Source: Bradyrhizobium rifense (GTDB lineage Bacteria; Pseudomonadota; Alphaproteobacteria; Rhizobiales; Xanthobacteraceae). From it: DNA of 64,000 nt. The stretch covers positions 124,001 to 188,000 of the forward strand of contig NZ_VSSS01000014.1 in assembly GCF_008123425.1 (NCBI RefSeq). The letters are read 5' to 3'. A model generated the notes under the pieces. That model made no database searches. It saw nothing but the letters and a program-made list of their open reading frames with translations, and was not told where the DNA came from. Below are positions 16,479-25,342 of this stretch, piece by piece (the first letter of the stretch is position 1; the number at the start of each line of letters is the position of its first letter). The translations under genes were made by a program, and so were the position numbers.

Positions 16479-18506
16479 TCACTCCTTCACGCGGATGATG
16501 ATGTTGAGATATTTGTCGACCTCGGCGCTGGCGCCTGGTGGCACGACGGTCGTCGCGTCGACCTGCTCGACGATCGCGGGGCCTTGAAAGGAGAAGCCGC
16601 AGGGCAAGTCGTCGCGCTCGTAGACGGGCGTGTCCAACCCGTTGCCTTCGAACCACACCCTGCGGCGGCCAACCGGCTCAGGGATCACACCGGTCGGTTC
16701 GTGAACGGCGAACTCCGCCTTTGGGACGACGCCGACCGCCTTCAGATTGAGGCGGAAGAAGCTGACCGGGGCGCTGTCGCGGCGGAAATTGTACTCACGC
16801 TTGTGCTCGGAATGGAAGCTCTGGACGAGGTCGGCGATCGCGCCGATCGGACTGGGCGCGTGGACCGCAAGCGACCGCCATTGGCCCCGATACATCATGT
16901 CGATCGATCGCTGGAGCACGATGTCCTGTGGCGCGATGCCTTCGTGGGTGAGCCGGGCGAGTGCGTCCTTCTCCAGCGCCGCGAACTGCGCCTCGATGTC
17001 GGCGGCATCAGCCTCGTCGGCGCCGACCATGCAGCTCTGCGAGAAATCGTGCTGCATGTCGACCAGGAGGCAGCCAAGCGCCGAGGTCACGCCGGGATTG
17101 GGTGGCACGATCACGACCGGGATCGCAAGCTCTCGGGCAACATCTACCCCGTGTAGCGCGCCGGCGCCGCCAAAAGCCACCAGGGCAAAGTCGCGCGGAT
17201 CGTAGCCGCGGCTGATCGAGATCAGCCGTACCGCATCCGACATGTTGGCGTTGGCAACCTTGACGATCGCGTCGGCAGCCTCGTGCAGGCCGAGGCCGAA
17301 CGGCTTTGCGACGCCGTCCTCGACCGCCTGGCGTGCCAGCGCGGGGTCAAGCTTCACCTTGCCGCCGGCGAGATTTGTGCCGAGCCGGCCCAGCGTGACG
17401 TTGGCGTCCGTATTGGTCGGCTGCTTGTTGCCGTTGCTGTAGCAGGCTGGGCCCGGAAAGGCGCCGGCCGATTGCGGGCCGTTGCGCAGGGAGCCGGCCG
17501 AGTCGGTCCAGGCCAGCGATCCGCCGCCGGCTCCGATGGTGAGGACCTCGATGGACGCAAAGCGGATCGGATAGCCGAACTCGATGTACCAATCCTTGGT
17601 GATGCGCGACTGCCCTTCATAGGCCAGCGAGACGTCGGTCGAGGTGCCGCCCATGTCGAGGCCAATGGAGTTGGGAAAGCCGCAGAGGCCGGCGATGTAG
17701 CGGCTGGCGATGGCGCCGGCAGCAATGCCGGAACCAGCCAGGCGTGCTGCGAAATCCTTGACGCTGGCCGGCGTCATGACACCGCCGCCGGTGTGCAGCA
17801 GCAGGAGATCGCGGGTATAGCCCTCATCGGCGAGACGCTCGCCGAGCCGGCTCGTGTAGCTGACTACGACCGGGCTGACGACGGCATTGGCGACCGTGGT
17901 CGAGAACCGCTCGTGCTCGAAGATTTCGGGGAGCACCTGCGAGGAGATCGAGATGGGGATATCGGGCATCTCCTCGACGAGGATATCGCGCATGGTGCGC
18001 TCGTTCGCTCCGTTGAGATAGGCGTTCATGAAGCAGACCGCGACCGCGGCCACGCCGCGACGCTTGAGAATGCGCGCGACGTTGCGCGCGGCCTCGACAT
18101 CGAGAGGCTCGAGCACGACGCCGCCGGCGTCGACCCGTTCCGGCACGGTCAGGCGGTCGCGTCGCGGGACGTAAGGCTTGACGACATCCTTGTAGGTATC
18201 CCAGAGGTCTTCCTTGTTGGCGCGCCGGATCTCGATGGCGTCGCGAAACCCCTTGGTCGTGACCACCGCCGTGCGCGGAAGGCGGCGCGTGATCAGCGCG
18301 TTGGTCGCAACCGTCGTGCCGTGGGAGAACAGTGCCACTTCCGCGAGATCGACACCGGCCTTGGACACACCGCCCATGATCCCGTCGATGGGATCGGGCG
18401 TCGACGCCGTCTTCTCGATGCGGATGAGGCCGGTTACCTCGTCCATGATGCAGACGTCGGTAAAGGTGCCGCCGACGTCGACGGCCACGCGAAGGTTCTG
18501 CACCAT
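16479..18506 (-). CDS. hyuA: Hydantoinase A/oxoprolinase family subunit
   Basis: A 675-residue HyuA homologue with an actin/Hsp70-like ATPase fold. Phosphate-binding motifs are VAVDVGGTFTDVCIMDE at the N-terminus and GLDMGGTSTDVSL in the middle. AFGGAGALHGVDVARE follows later, and the C-terminal region reads SIDMMYRGQW. It supplies ATP-dependent activation to HyuB. First of the hyuAB pair and upstream of the molybdenum hydroxylase genes, so one polycistronic unit hyuA-hyuB-FAD-FeS-Mo is likely. The substrate ring is not identifiable. No third small subunit (HyuC or acetone carboxylase gamma) is adjacent. Confidence 0.9.
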   Translation of the reverse strand: MVQNLRVAVDVGGTFTDVCIMDEVTGLIRIEKTASTPDPIDGIMGGVSKAGVDLAEVALFSHGTTVATNALITRRLPRTAVVTTKGFRDAIEIRRANKEDLWDTYKDVVKPYVPRRDRLTVPERVDAGGVVLEPLDVEAARNVARILKRRGVAAVAVCFMNAYLNGANERTMRDILVEEMPDIPISISSQVLPEIFEHERFSTTVANAVVSPVVVSYTSRLGERLADEGYTRDLLLLHTGGGVMTPASVKDFAARLAGSGIAAGAIASRYIAGLCGFPNSIGLDMGGTSTDVSLAYEGQSRITKDWYIEFGYPIRFASIEVLTIGAGGGSLAWTDSAGSLRNGPQSAGAFPGPACYSNGNKQPTNTDANVTLGRLGTNLAGGKVKLDPALARQAVEDGVAKPFGLGLHEAADAIVKVANANMSDAVRLISISRGYDPRDFALVAFGGAGALHGVDVARELAIPVVIVPPNPGVTSALGCLLVDMQHDFSQSCMVGADEADAADIEAQFAALEKDALARLTHEGIAPQDIVLQRSIDMMYRGQWRSLAVHAPSPIGAIADLVQSFHSEHKREYNFRRDSAPVSFFRLNLKAVGVVPKAEFAVHEPTGVIPEPVGRRRVWFEGNGLDTPVYERDDLPCGFSFQGPAIVEQVDATTVVPPGASAEVDKYLNIIIRVKE

Positions 18507-18660
18507 GCGACTTCCTCATCGAATTGCGATCGCCGATCATATGCAGATCGGCGGCGGCAATTCTTGACGCTGAGCGCAGGAAGATTTGTGCGAGAGAGCA
18601 CCGACGACCGCCGCTTCGGCGCCGGCTGCCTAAAGGTCGGTCAGGCGGGCGAATGAGCCT

Positions 18661-19620
18661 TCAGGGAAGGGCGGTGCGCGCCGCGGCGCGCGCCTCGCTC
18701 GGGGTGCAGCCGAACCGGCTGCGGTAATTCCGGCTGAACTGCGCCTGGTCGCCGAACCCCCACTGGTAGGCGATTTCCGAGATGCTCTTGCGGCAGCCGG
18801 GATCGCGCAGCATGGCGTCGGACATCGACAGGCGTTGGTTCCGGATATAGGCGCAAACGGTGATGCCTTCTCCCTCAAAAACCTGATGCAGATATCTGAG
18901 CGAGATGCCACAGCCGTCCGCGACCATTTGCGGCGTAAGCCGCATATCGTCGAGGCGCGTGCGAATGAACTGCTCGCAGCGATGGAGGTGGCCGTTGCGA
19001 ACGGACGAGGAATGGCCCACCAGCACGCGGTCGTCCGACTCGATCACCATCGCCAGGAGATCGATGAGATGCTTGCCCATCACAGCCCGGGCTGCCTCGT
19101 CCATGTCCGCGATCCGTTCGCCGGCAAGCCGCAGGGTGTCGACGAACAGTGCACCCACGCTGCGGCTGGCGTCGAATTGCAGGGTTGCGAGGCGTTCGGG
19201 GCGGGATATCCGGGCGCGCAGGACGGCGCTTGGGATCTTCAGCACCCAGAGCGCTGCCGGATCATCGTGGCTGAATTCATAGGGAAGATGGCTTCGCTCG
19301 ATCACGAATGCGCCGGGCCGGCACCGGACGTCCTTGCCGTCCTGCTCAAAACGGATTTCGGCGAGCTCCGGGACCGTAATGAGGAAACATTCTTCCCGCT
19401 CGTTCACGAGGTGTCGTTCGCGGCGCCTGTAGAGCAGGCCATTCGAGACATTGCGGGATACTGAGAGCGGGCCCATGGACCAGGCGCCCAGGCTCGCGTG
19501 GAAGTCGCGACCGCCGGGAAAGACGAGATCGAGCGGGAAGTAAGTCTTCGAGACAACGTCCTGCCAGAAATGCCGCCGACTTTGCGAGGGAACATCGCTG
19601 GTCGCATAAGTGGCCTGCAT
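18661..19620 (-). CDS. AraC-family transcriptional regulator
   Basis: A 319-residue AraC protein. The N-terminal AraC_binding_2-like region includes RHFWQDVVSKTYFPLDLVF and the effector barrel. The C-terminal double helix-turn-helix includes LTPQMVADGCGISLRYLHQVF and SISEIAYQWGFGDQAQFSRNY, ending FGCTPSEARA. The ATG at 19620 has a GGAG box 6 bases upstream; an in-frame start at 19668 is possible but weaker. It lies directly upstream of hyuA in the same direction, so it probably controls the hydantoinase/hydroxylase genes. Confidence 0.87.
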   Translation of the reverse strand: MQATYATSDVPSQSRRHFWQDVVSKTYFPLDLVFPGGRDFHASLGAWSMGPLSVSRNVSNGLLYRRRERHLVNEREECFLITVPELAEIRFEQDGKDVRCRPGAFVIERSHLPYEFSHDDPAALWVLKIPSAVLRARISRPERLATLQFDASRSVGALFVDTLRLAGERIADMDEAARAVMGKHLIDLLAMVIESDDRVLVGHSSSVRNGHLHRCEQFIRTRLDDMRLTPQMVADGCGISLRYLHQVFEGEGITVCAYIRNQRLSMSDAMLRDPGCRKSISEIAYQWGFGDQAQFSRNYRSRFGCTPSEARAAARTALP

Positions 19621-19748
19621 GCCGCACTCCGTCCCTGCCGTCGCCCGTTCGGGCCTTGCGCTCTTCATTGCGCCGACCGCTGTGATCGGTCCAAGCTTGG
19701 CGAGGACGACCTGACGGCGTCAAATCGAAATAAGCGGGTGCCGGTATC

Positions 19749-20714
19749 TCAGATTCCGATGGCCTCGTCCGATCGTTGCCGGTGGTCGATGCCGACCGGA
19801 GGACGTGCCGGACCAACGCCCGCCACGGCAAAGCGCATGAAGTCGCGATACGCCTTCGCGGCCTCGGAAAATTGGGTGTCACGGCGCCAGGCCAGTCCAA
19901 CGTCCATGCTGGGCACTTCGTTCTCGATGACGCGGGTCTCGATCCTCTGGCCCTCGAGCGACCAGGGCCGGTAGACGAGATCGGACAGGATCGTAATGCC
20001 CATTCCGCCCGCAACCATGGACCGGACGGCTTCGACGGAGGAGGTGCGGAAGATCGTTCGCGGTTCGAGCGACAAGGCGTTCCAGTAGCGCATCGACGTG
20101 TGGCTGGCTTCGTCGACGGTGAGCATGACGTAAGGGTAGGTCGCGATCTCGGCGAGATGGACGCGCTCGGCGCGTGTCAGGGGATGATCGGCAGCAAGCC
20201 ACAACCGGCGCGGCGACCGCAACAGCGTCTCGCTCGCAAGCATGGCATTGTTGTGCAGGTTCGAGACCAGCATGACCGCAAGATCGAGTGCACCGTCGAC
20301 GACGGCGCGTTCGAGCACGTCACGCGGCGCCTCGTACAGTTCGACCGTGATTCCGGGAAAGCTCGCCTGGAAGCGCATCTGATGGCGCGGCAGAAAATAG
20401 CCGGAAACGGTATAGGTGACGCCGATGCGCACCGTTCCGAACAGCGGGCCGGCAGATATATGCGTCCCGCGGACGGCTTCGGCGACCGAAGCAAGGATCT
20501 GGCGCCCTTGCGACAGGAACCGGCTGCCCTCCATGGTGACGGTCACGCCGGTCGGCGTGCGTTCCAGCAGGCGGGCACAGACGATGGCTTCGAGTTGCTG
20601 GATCGCGGCGGTGACCGCGGATTGCGAGACATTCAGGTCGATGGCCGCCTGGCTGATACGTCCAGTTTCCGCGGCGGCGACGAAATAGCGGATTTGTTTC
20701 AGAGAAACGGACAT
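19749..20714 (-). CDS. LysR-family transcriptional regulator
   Basis: A 321-residue LysR protein. The N-terminal winged helix reads KQIRYFVAAAETGRISQAAIDLNVSQSAVTAAIQQLEA, and a type-2 periplasmic-binding-like effector domain follows from about residue 90. It sits between the AraC gene and the pxpC-pxpA operon, all in one direction. LysR genes usually act on neighbours, so control of the oxoprolinase-like or Liv-type transport operon is likely. The cognate promoter was not identified. Confidence 0.88.
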   Translation of the reverse strand: MSVSLKQIRYFVAAAETGRISQAAIDLNVSQSAVTAAIQQLEAIVCARLLERTPTGVTVTMEGSRFLSQGRQILASVAEAVRGTHISAGPLFGTVRIGVTYTVSGYFLPRHQMRFQASFPGITVELYEAPRDVLERAVVDGALDLAVMLVSNLHNNAMLASETLLRSPRRLWLAADHPLTRAERVHLAEIATYPYVMLTVDEASHTSMRYWNALSLEPRTIFRTSSVEAVRSMVAGGMGITILSDLVYRPWSLEGQRIETRVIENEVPSMDVGLAWRRDTQFSEAAKAYRDFMRFAVAGVGPARPPVGIDHRQRSDEAIGI

Positions 20715-20941
20715 CGCGGTCGATCCGATATTTTGATTTTACCTAACTCACGATCGGTTGAGCGCTGCTTCTCGGCGCGAAAGCTTTCGATGCAACTCTC
20801 GTGCCCAACGGGCGTGCGGGCAACTGGGGGAACAAAATGAGTGAAACGGCGGGTCAGAATGACCAAGCGCCGTAGCATCGGCGCTTGGCGGCCGAGGCGA
20901 GGCCAGATACTGCACTCTTCGGCGCGGAAGCTGCAAGGCGG

Positions 20942-21919
20942 CTACGCCAAAGCACCGCGAAGCTTGCCCAGCAACCCGGCCCGGCTCTTGCGCGCCGCAA
21001 GAGCCTCATCCATCCCGACCTTGACGAACTTCACCGGCGTGTTGGGCTGGAGCTGGCCGATCAAATCCATGTCCGCTGCGATGACCGTGCCGACCATGAA
21101 ATAGCCGCCGCCCGAGACCGCGTCACGGTGCAGCACGATCGGCTCAGTGCCGCCGGGGACCTGGATCGATCCGTAGGGGTAGCAGGCATCGGTGATGTTG
21201 GAGGGGTCGGAACCGGCCCCGAAGGGCGGCTCGCGCGGCACGAATTCGAGCGGCTTGCCGCCCTTGAAGCGGTAGCCGATCCGGTCAGCTTCCGGCGCGA
21301 CCTTCCAGGTGTCGCCGAAAAAACCAACGCCGGCCGTCTCGGTGATGCGGTGCCAGTAAAGCCCGGGCATCACGCGCAGTTCCGTCGGCATCCCTGCCGG
21401 CAGGCCGCGCAGCTCCTTCGCGACTATGCGGCCATCCTTGACGGGTGCGCTGGCCTTGCCGATGGGAAGTTCGTCACCGGCCTCGAGCTTCCGGCCCTTG
21501 AAGCCGCCGAGTGCGCCGAGCGCGTAGGTGGAACGCGAGCCCAGAACAAGCGGCACGTCGATGCCGCCAGCGATTGCAATGTAGCCGCGTGCGCCCTGCT
21601 TGAGGAAATCGAAGGAGAGCTTTTGGCCGCGCTTCACCTTGAAGCTCGTCCAGGTCTCGCGCGGCTCGCCATCGAGCTTCGGCGGCAGCTCGGCTCCAGT
21701 GATTGCGACCAGGGCGTCATCGGTGAATTCGAGCTCCGGCCCCATGAACACGGCCTCGAGGACCGCAGCGCCTTCCTCGTTGCCCACGAGCAGGTTTGCA
21801 GCGGCCAGCGCGTGACGGTCCATGCCGCCGGAGAGCGGGATGCCGATGTGATAGTAGCCGGGACGCCCCAGGTCCTGCACGGTTGTAGCAAGGCCGGGCT
21901 TCAAGACTTTAATTGCCAT
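20942..21919 (-). CDS. pxpC: 5-oxoprolinase subunit C homologue / biotin-dependent carboxyltransferase family
   Basis: A 325-residue KipA/PxpC protein. It starts MAIKVLKPGLATTVQDLGR with the family motif GRPGYYHIGIPLSGGMDRHAL, and has VLHRDAVSGGGYFMVG near the end. The fold is the same as the carboxyltransferase half of urea carboxylase. In PxpABC it helps split 5-oxoproline with ATP. Here it overlaps pxpB by 11 bp, and a biotin carboxylase and biotin carrier lie between pxpB and pxpA. It could therefore instead be the acceptor-side carboxyltransferase of a split biotin enzyme. Confidence 0.85.
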   Translation of the reverse strand: MAIKVLKPGLATTVQDLGRPGYYHIGIPLSGGMDRHALAAANLLVGNEEGAAVLEAVFMGPELEFTDDALVAITGAELPPKLDGEPRETWTSFKVKRGQKLSFDFLKQGARGYIAIAGGIDVPLVLGSRSTYALGALGGFKGRKLEAGDELPIGKASAPVKDGRIVAKELRGLPAGMPTELRVMPGLYWHRITETAGVGFFGDTWKVAPEADRIGYRFKGGKPLEFVPREPPFGAGSDPSNITDACYPYGSIQVPGGTEPIVLHRDAVSGGGYFMVGTVIAADMDLIGQLQPNTPVKFVKVGMDEALAARKSRAGLLGKLRGALA

Positions 21920-22784
21920 GGAGAACCCCCTCGAGCTTGCGATTATAGGCGTCGATGTCGTTGTTGAACTCGGTCAGCGAAAACGAGACATCGCGAATGA
22001 TCGGCGCGAAACGGCCGGCATCGACATCGGCCACGGCAGCGTCATAGGCCGGTCGGTCGATCGGTTTCCATTTCACGATGTCGCCCGGCTTGAACAGGCA
22101 CATGAAGTCGCGCAAATAGCTGATCTTCTGGTTGGGGTCGTAGATCGGCATCGGCGTGATGCCGAACATCTGGTAGCCGCCGGCGCCGCGTACCGAGTAG
22201 ATGCAGCTGAAGCATCCGCCGTGCCCGACGGTGAGCTTCGGCGTGTCCGTGCGCGGGCGCAGATATTTCGGCGCCTGGATCTGCCGCTGGCGTTCCACCA
22301 TCTGGTAGAGGAACGGCAGGCCTGCGACGAAGCCGACCATCGAGACGAACCATGGCGCGCTGGAGTGCGCTTTGATGAAGGCGTCGACCCCGTCGAGCCC
22401 GTTGATGCGCGCAGCATATTCGAGATCGGTGCCGTTCGGATCCTGATGGCGCTCCCGGAAGCGCATCAGGGTCTCGTGCGTCCAGGGGTCATTGTAGAGC
22501 ACGGGGATTTCGATGATCCGCGTCTTGATGACCGGTGCGGATGTTTCAGATGCGGAATCCAGCTGTTTCAGCTCTGCAAGCAGGTCGTCGGGCTTGATCT
22601 GATCCGGATCGAACTTGACCTGATAGGACGCGTTGGCCGGACAGATCTCGGTCACGCCCTTGATCCTGGCGTCGCGCACCGCATTGGTGACGAACAGGCC
22701 CTTGAAGAAGGCCTCCAATGACATGGACTCAGCGACCTCGGCGAAGATGTGCTCATCGCCGCCGTAGGAAAATCGGGTTTGCAT
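21909..22784 (-). CDS. pxpB: 5-oxoprolinase subunit B homologue / allophanate-hydrolase subunit 1 family
   Basis: A 291-residue KipI/PxpB protein. The C-terminal half has the diagnostic HSSAPWFVSMVGFVAGLPFL and GHGGCFSCIYSVRGAGGYQMFGI-like regions, with an N-terminal extension longer than classic PxpB (about 220 residues). It works as a heteromer with PxpC. It lies 43 bp downstream of the biotin carboxylase gene on the same strand. The extra length resembles family members paired with biotin carboxylases rather than the minimal oxoprolinase. Confidence 0.85.
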   Translation of the reverse strand: MQTRFSYGGDEHIFAEVAESMSLEAFFKGLFVTNAVRDARIKGVTEICPANASYQVKFDPDQIKPDDLLAELKQLDSASETSAPVIKTRIIEIPVLYNDPWTHETLMRFRERHQDPNGTDLEYAARINGLDGVDAFIKAHSSAPWFVSMVGFVAGLPFLYQMVERQRQIQAPKYLRPRTDTPKLTVGHGGCFSCIYSVRGAGGYQMFGITPMPIYDPNQKISYLRDFMCLFKPGDIVKWKPIDRPAYDAAVADVDAGRFAPIIRDVSFSLTEFNNDIDAYNRKLEGVLHGN

Positions 22785-22827
22785 GACTAGCGGCCTCCTG
22801 TTGCTGGCGGGGCGGGTTCTCTCGCGG

Positions 22828-24228
22828 TCATTGCGCGACCTTGGCGGTCGGCGATGGCGCTACGGTGCCGAGCGAGGCCGCATGGGTTTCCAGCCATGGC
22901 TCGAGCCAGGCTGTATGAAAGCGTGCGGCCTGAACGTCGGGATCGCGCGCGAGCGCCTGGTGCAGGGTTTTTGTCGTCGCCAGGCCCTCGACGCTGAGCT
23001 CGGCAAGTGCGCGCTGGAGCCGCCGGATCGCGCTTGGCCTGTCCTTGTCGTGCACGATCAGCTTGCCGAGCAGGCTGTCGTAGAACGGCGGCACCGTGTA
23101 GCCCTGATAGAGCATGCTGTCGAAGCGCACGCCTTCACCGGCAGGCACGCTGAGCGCGCTGATTGTGCCGGGGCTTGGGAGAAAGCCTTTTGCAGGATCC
23201 TCGGCGTTGATGCGGACTTCGATCGAATGACCGCGGACGCGAACCTGATCCTGGCGGATGCGAAGCGGCTCGCCGCCGGCAATCCGGATCATTTCGCACA
23301 CGAGGTCGATGCCGGTGACCATCTCGGTGACGGGATGCTCGACCTGGATGCGCGTGTTCATCTCCAGGAAGTAGAATTCGTGGCTGCGGTCGTCATAGAG
23401 ATATTCCAGCGTTCCGGCGCCGCGATAGTCGACGGCCCTGGCGAGCGCGACCGCCGACGAACACAGTCTGTCACGAACGGCCGGTGCCAACGAGGGCGAG
23501 GGAGCTTCCTCCCAGACCTTCTGGCGGCGTCGCTGCAGCGAGCACTCGCGCTCGAAGCAATGGATGACGTCGCGCCCATCGCCGAGGATCTGCACCTCAA
23601 TGTGCCGCGCGCCTTCGATCAGCTTCTCGACATAGAGCCCGCCATCGCCGAAAGCGGCGAGTGCTTCCGCCTGTGCCTGCGGCATCAGGTGATGGAATTC
23701 CTCGGCGGAACGTGCGATGCGGATGCCGCGTCCGCCACCGCCGGCCGCGGCCTTGATCATCACGGGAAAGCCGGTCTTTTCGACCAGTGCGAAGGCTGCG
23801 TCGGCAGAATCCAGCCGTCCAGCGCTGCCGGGGACGGTCGGCACGCCGGCCGCAGCCGCAGCCTCCCGGGCCGCGACCTTGTCACCCATCAGCCTGATCG
23901 ATTGCGCCGTCGGGCCGACGAAGATCAGTCCGGCTGCCTCGACGGCGGCTGCAAATTCGGCGTTCTCGGCCAGGAAGCCGTAGCCGGGATGAATGGCGTC
24001 GGCGCCGGTCGTTCTGGCGGCGGCGAGGATCGTCGCCTGGTTGAGATATGACTTTGAAGCCTGCGGCGGACCGATCTCGATCGACTCGTCGGCAAGCCTG
24101 ACGGCCAGCGAGTCCTTGTCGGCCTTGCTGTAGACCTGGACGGTCGCGATGCCGAGTTCGCGCGCCGCACGAATGATGCGGACGGCGATCTCGCCGCGAT
24201 TGGCGATGAGGAGCTTCTGGATCGTCAT
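22828..24228 (-). CDS. Biotin carboxylase (AccC-like) subunit
   Basis: A 466-residue biotin carboxylase. It starts MTIQKLLIANRGEIAVRI. The ATP-grasp glycine loop AAAGGGGRGIRI, HIEVQILGDGRDVIHCFERECS, the QRRRQKVWEEAPSP region and MNTRIQVEHPVTEMVTGIDLV are all intact. The start at 24228 is chosen because the longer frame from 24264 would overlap the carrier gene. It carboxylates biotin on the small carrier encoded just upstream. Its association with PxpA/PxpB/PxpC rather than AccA/AccD shows that its carboxyl acceptor is not acetyl-CoA. Confidence 0.92.
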   Translation of the reverse strand: MTIQKLLIANRGEIAVRIIRAARELGIATVQVYSKADKDSLAVRLADESIEIGPPQASKSYLNQATILAAARTTGADAIHPGYGFLAENAEFAAAVEAAGLIFVGPTAQSIRLMGDKVAAREAAAAAGVPTVPGSAGRLDSADAAFALVEKTGFPVMIKAAAGGGGRGIRIARSAEEFHHLMPQAQAEALAAFGDGGLYVEKLIEGARHIEVQILGDGRDVIHCFERECSLQRRRQKVWEEAPSPSLAPAVRDRLCSSAVALARAVDYRGAGTLEYLYDDRSHEFYFLEMNTRIQVEHPVTEMVTGIDLVCEMIRIAGGEPLRIRQDQVRVRGHSIEVRINAEDPAKGFLPSPGTISALSVPAGEGVRFDSMLYQGYTVPPFYDSLLGKLIVHDKDRPSAIRRLQRALAELSVEGLATTKTLHQALARDPDVQAARFHTAWLEPWLETHAASLGTVAPSPTAKVAQ

Positions 24229-24244
24229 GGACGCGCGAACCGTC

Positions 24245-24487
24245 TCAAACGTCAATCTCGGCAATTGGCTGGCCGGCCATCACGGCCTCCTCGTTCTCGG
24301 CCAGGAAACGCAGGATCTTGCCCGCCGCGCCAGCCTTCACCTCGTTGAATGATTTCATCACCTCGATGAGCCCGATCGTGTCGTGCTCCGTGATCGTGTC
24401 TCCGTCGGACTTGTAGTCCGGCTTGTCGGGCGCGGGCTTGCGATAGAATATGCCCGGCAGCGGCGAGAATATCTGCTGTGTTGCCAT
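24245..24487 (-). CDS. Minimal biotin carboxyl carrier protein
   Basis: An 80-residue biotinyl domain with little else. It has FSPLPGIFYRKPAPDKP, TITEHDTIGLIEVMKSFNEV and GKILRFLAENEEAVMAGQPI. The attachment lysine is K45 within EVMKS. The usual AMKM motif is changed to VMKS, but the beta-turn lysine after methionine is kept. It lies between pxpA and the biotin carboxylase gene on the same strand, within an operon. Full-length AccB carriers are about 150 residues, so this one is a stripped carrier, as in split urea-carboxylase-like systems. Confidence 0.9.
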   Translation of the reverse strand: MATQQIFSPLPGIFYRKPAPDKPDYKSDGDTITEHDTIGLIEVMKSFNEVKAGAAGKILRFLAENEEAVMAGQPIAEIDV

Positions 24488-24523
24488 GAGGTCCTCCTGG
24501 TCGTTCGTTTCTTCGGGCCGTTC

Positions 24524-25252
24524 TCACCGGGCGGTGAGATAGGGGCGGACGGCCTCGCGAACGGCGTGCGCGATCGCGACGGCATTGGGGGTGTCGGAGT
24601 GGATGCAGATCGAGTCGGCGCCGACCAGCACGTCGTTTCCGGCCACCGACCGGGTCTTGCCTTCATTCACGGCTCGGGTGCACCGCGACGCCGCATCGGC
24701 CGGATCCTTGGCCTCGTGCTCGCGCGTGATGATGAGGCTGCCGTCGGCATTGTAGTCGAGGTCGGCGTAGTATTCGGCGACGAAGGTGTGGCCGCGCCGC
24801 TCGTAGACCATCTGATGCAGCGTACCTTTCATGCCGAGGAGCGGTACCTTGTAGACGTCAGCGGCATCCGCGACGGCCTCCGCGATGTTCTCGCTGCGTG
24901 CGGCCATGCCATAGAGGGCACCGTGCGGCTTGATGTGATTGAGCGGCAGGCCCTCGGCATCCAGGAATGCCTTGAGCGCGCCGATCTGATAAAGCAGGCA
25001 ATTCGTCAACTCCTCGCGGTCGATCTTCATCTCCCGCCGTCCAAAACCCTGCAAGTCCGGGAGTGACGGATGGGCGCCGACCTTGACGCCGAATTGCTTG
25101 GCGAGCTGCACCGTTTTCCGCATGTGATTGAAGTCGGACGCATGGAAGCCGCAAGCCACGTTGGCGACATCGATGTGGGGCATCAGAGCCTTGTCGTCGC
25201 CCATCTTGTAGAGGCCATAGGCCTCGCCCATGTCGCAATTAATCACGACCAT
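24524..25252 (-). CDS. pxpA: 5-oxoprolinase subunit A homologue (LamB/YcsF family)
   Basis: A 242-residue LamB/YcsF protein with MVVINCDMGEAYG at the N-terminus, VACGFHASDFNHM, KVGAHPSLPDLQGFGRREM and NHIKPHGALYG. The start at 25252 follows CAGGAGA; an upstream extension has no support. PxpA is the cytoplasmic TIM-barrel-like partner of PxpBC in 5-oxoproline hydrolysis. First gene of the run pxpA-BCCP-biotin carboxylase-pxpB-pxpC. It follows the Liv-type transporter genes after a stem-loop, which makes import then ring opening of a lactam a reasonable inference. Confidence 0.88.
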   Translation of the reverse strand: MVVINCDMGEAYGLYKMGDDKALMPHIDVANVACGFHASDFNHMRKTVQLAKQFGVKVGAHPSLPDLQGFGRREMKIDREELTNCLLYQIGALKAFLDAEGLPLNHIKPHGALYGMAARSENIAEAVADAADVYKVPLLGMKGTLHQMVYERRGHTFVAEYYADLDYNADGSLIITREHEAKDPADAASRCTRAVNEGKTRSVAGNDVLVGADSICIHSDTPNAVAIAHAVREAVRPYLTAR

Positions 25253-25297
25253 TCTCCTGTTTCCTCTCAACGGCTTGCGTTCGGTCCAAGGGGTGCG

Positions 25298-25331
25298 GCC
25301 GCCCGCAGGTGCGCGAGGCACCGCGGGCGGC
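25298..25331 (-). terminator. Nested stem-loop between the binding-protein gene and pxpA
   Basis: A 9-bp perfect outer stem (GCCGCCCGC at 25298-25306, GCGGGCGGC at 25323-25331) encloses an inner GGTGC/GCACC hairpin. It sits 11 bp after the ABC binding-protein stop on the minus strand. There is no long T-run. It could terminate partly, or protect the binding-protein message as is common for such operons. Confidence 0.55.
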
Positions 25332-25342
25332 GCATTGCCAGC

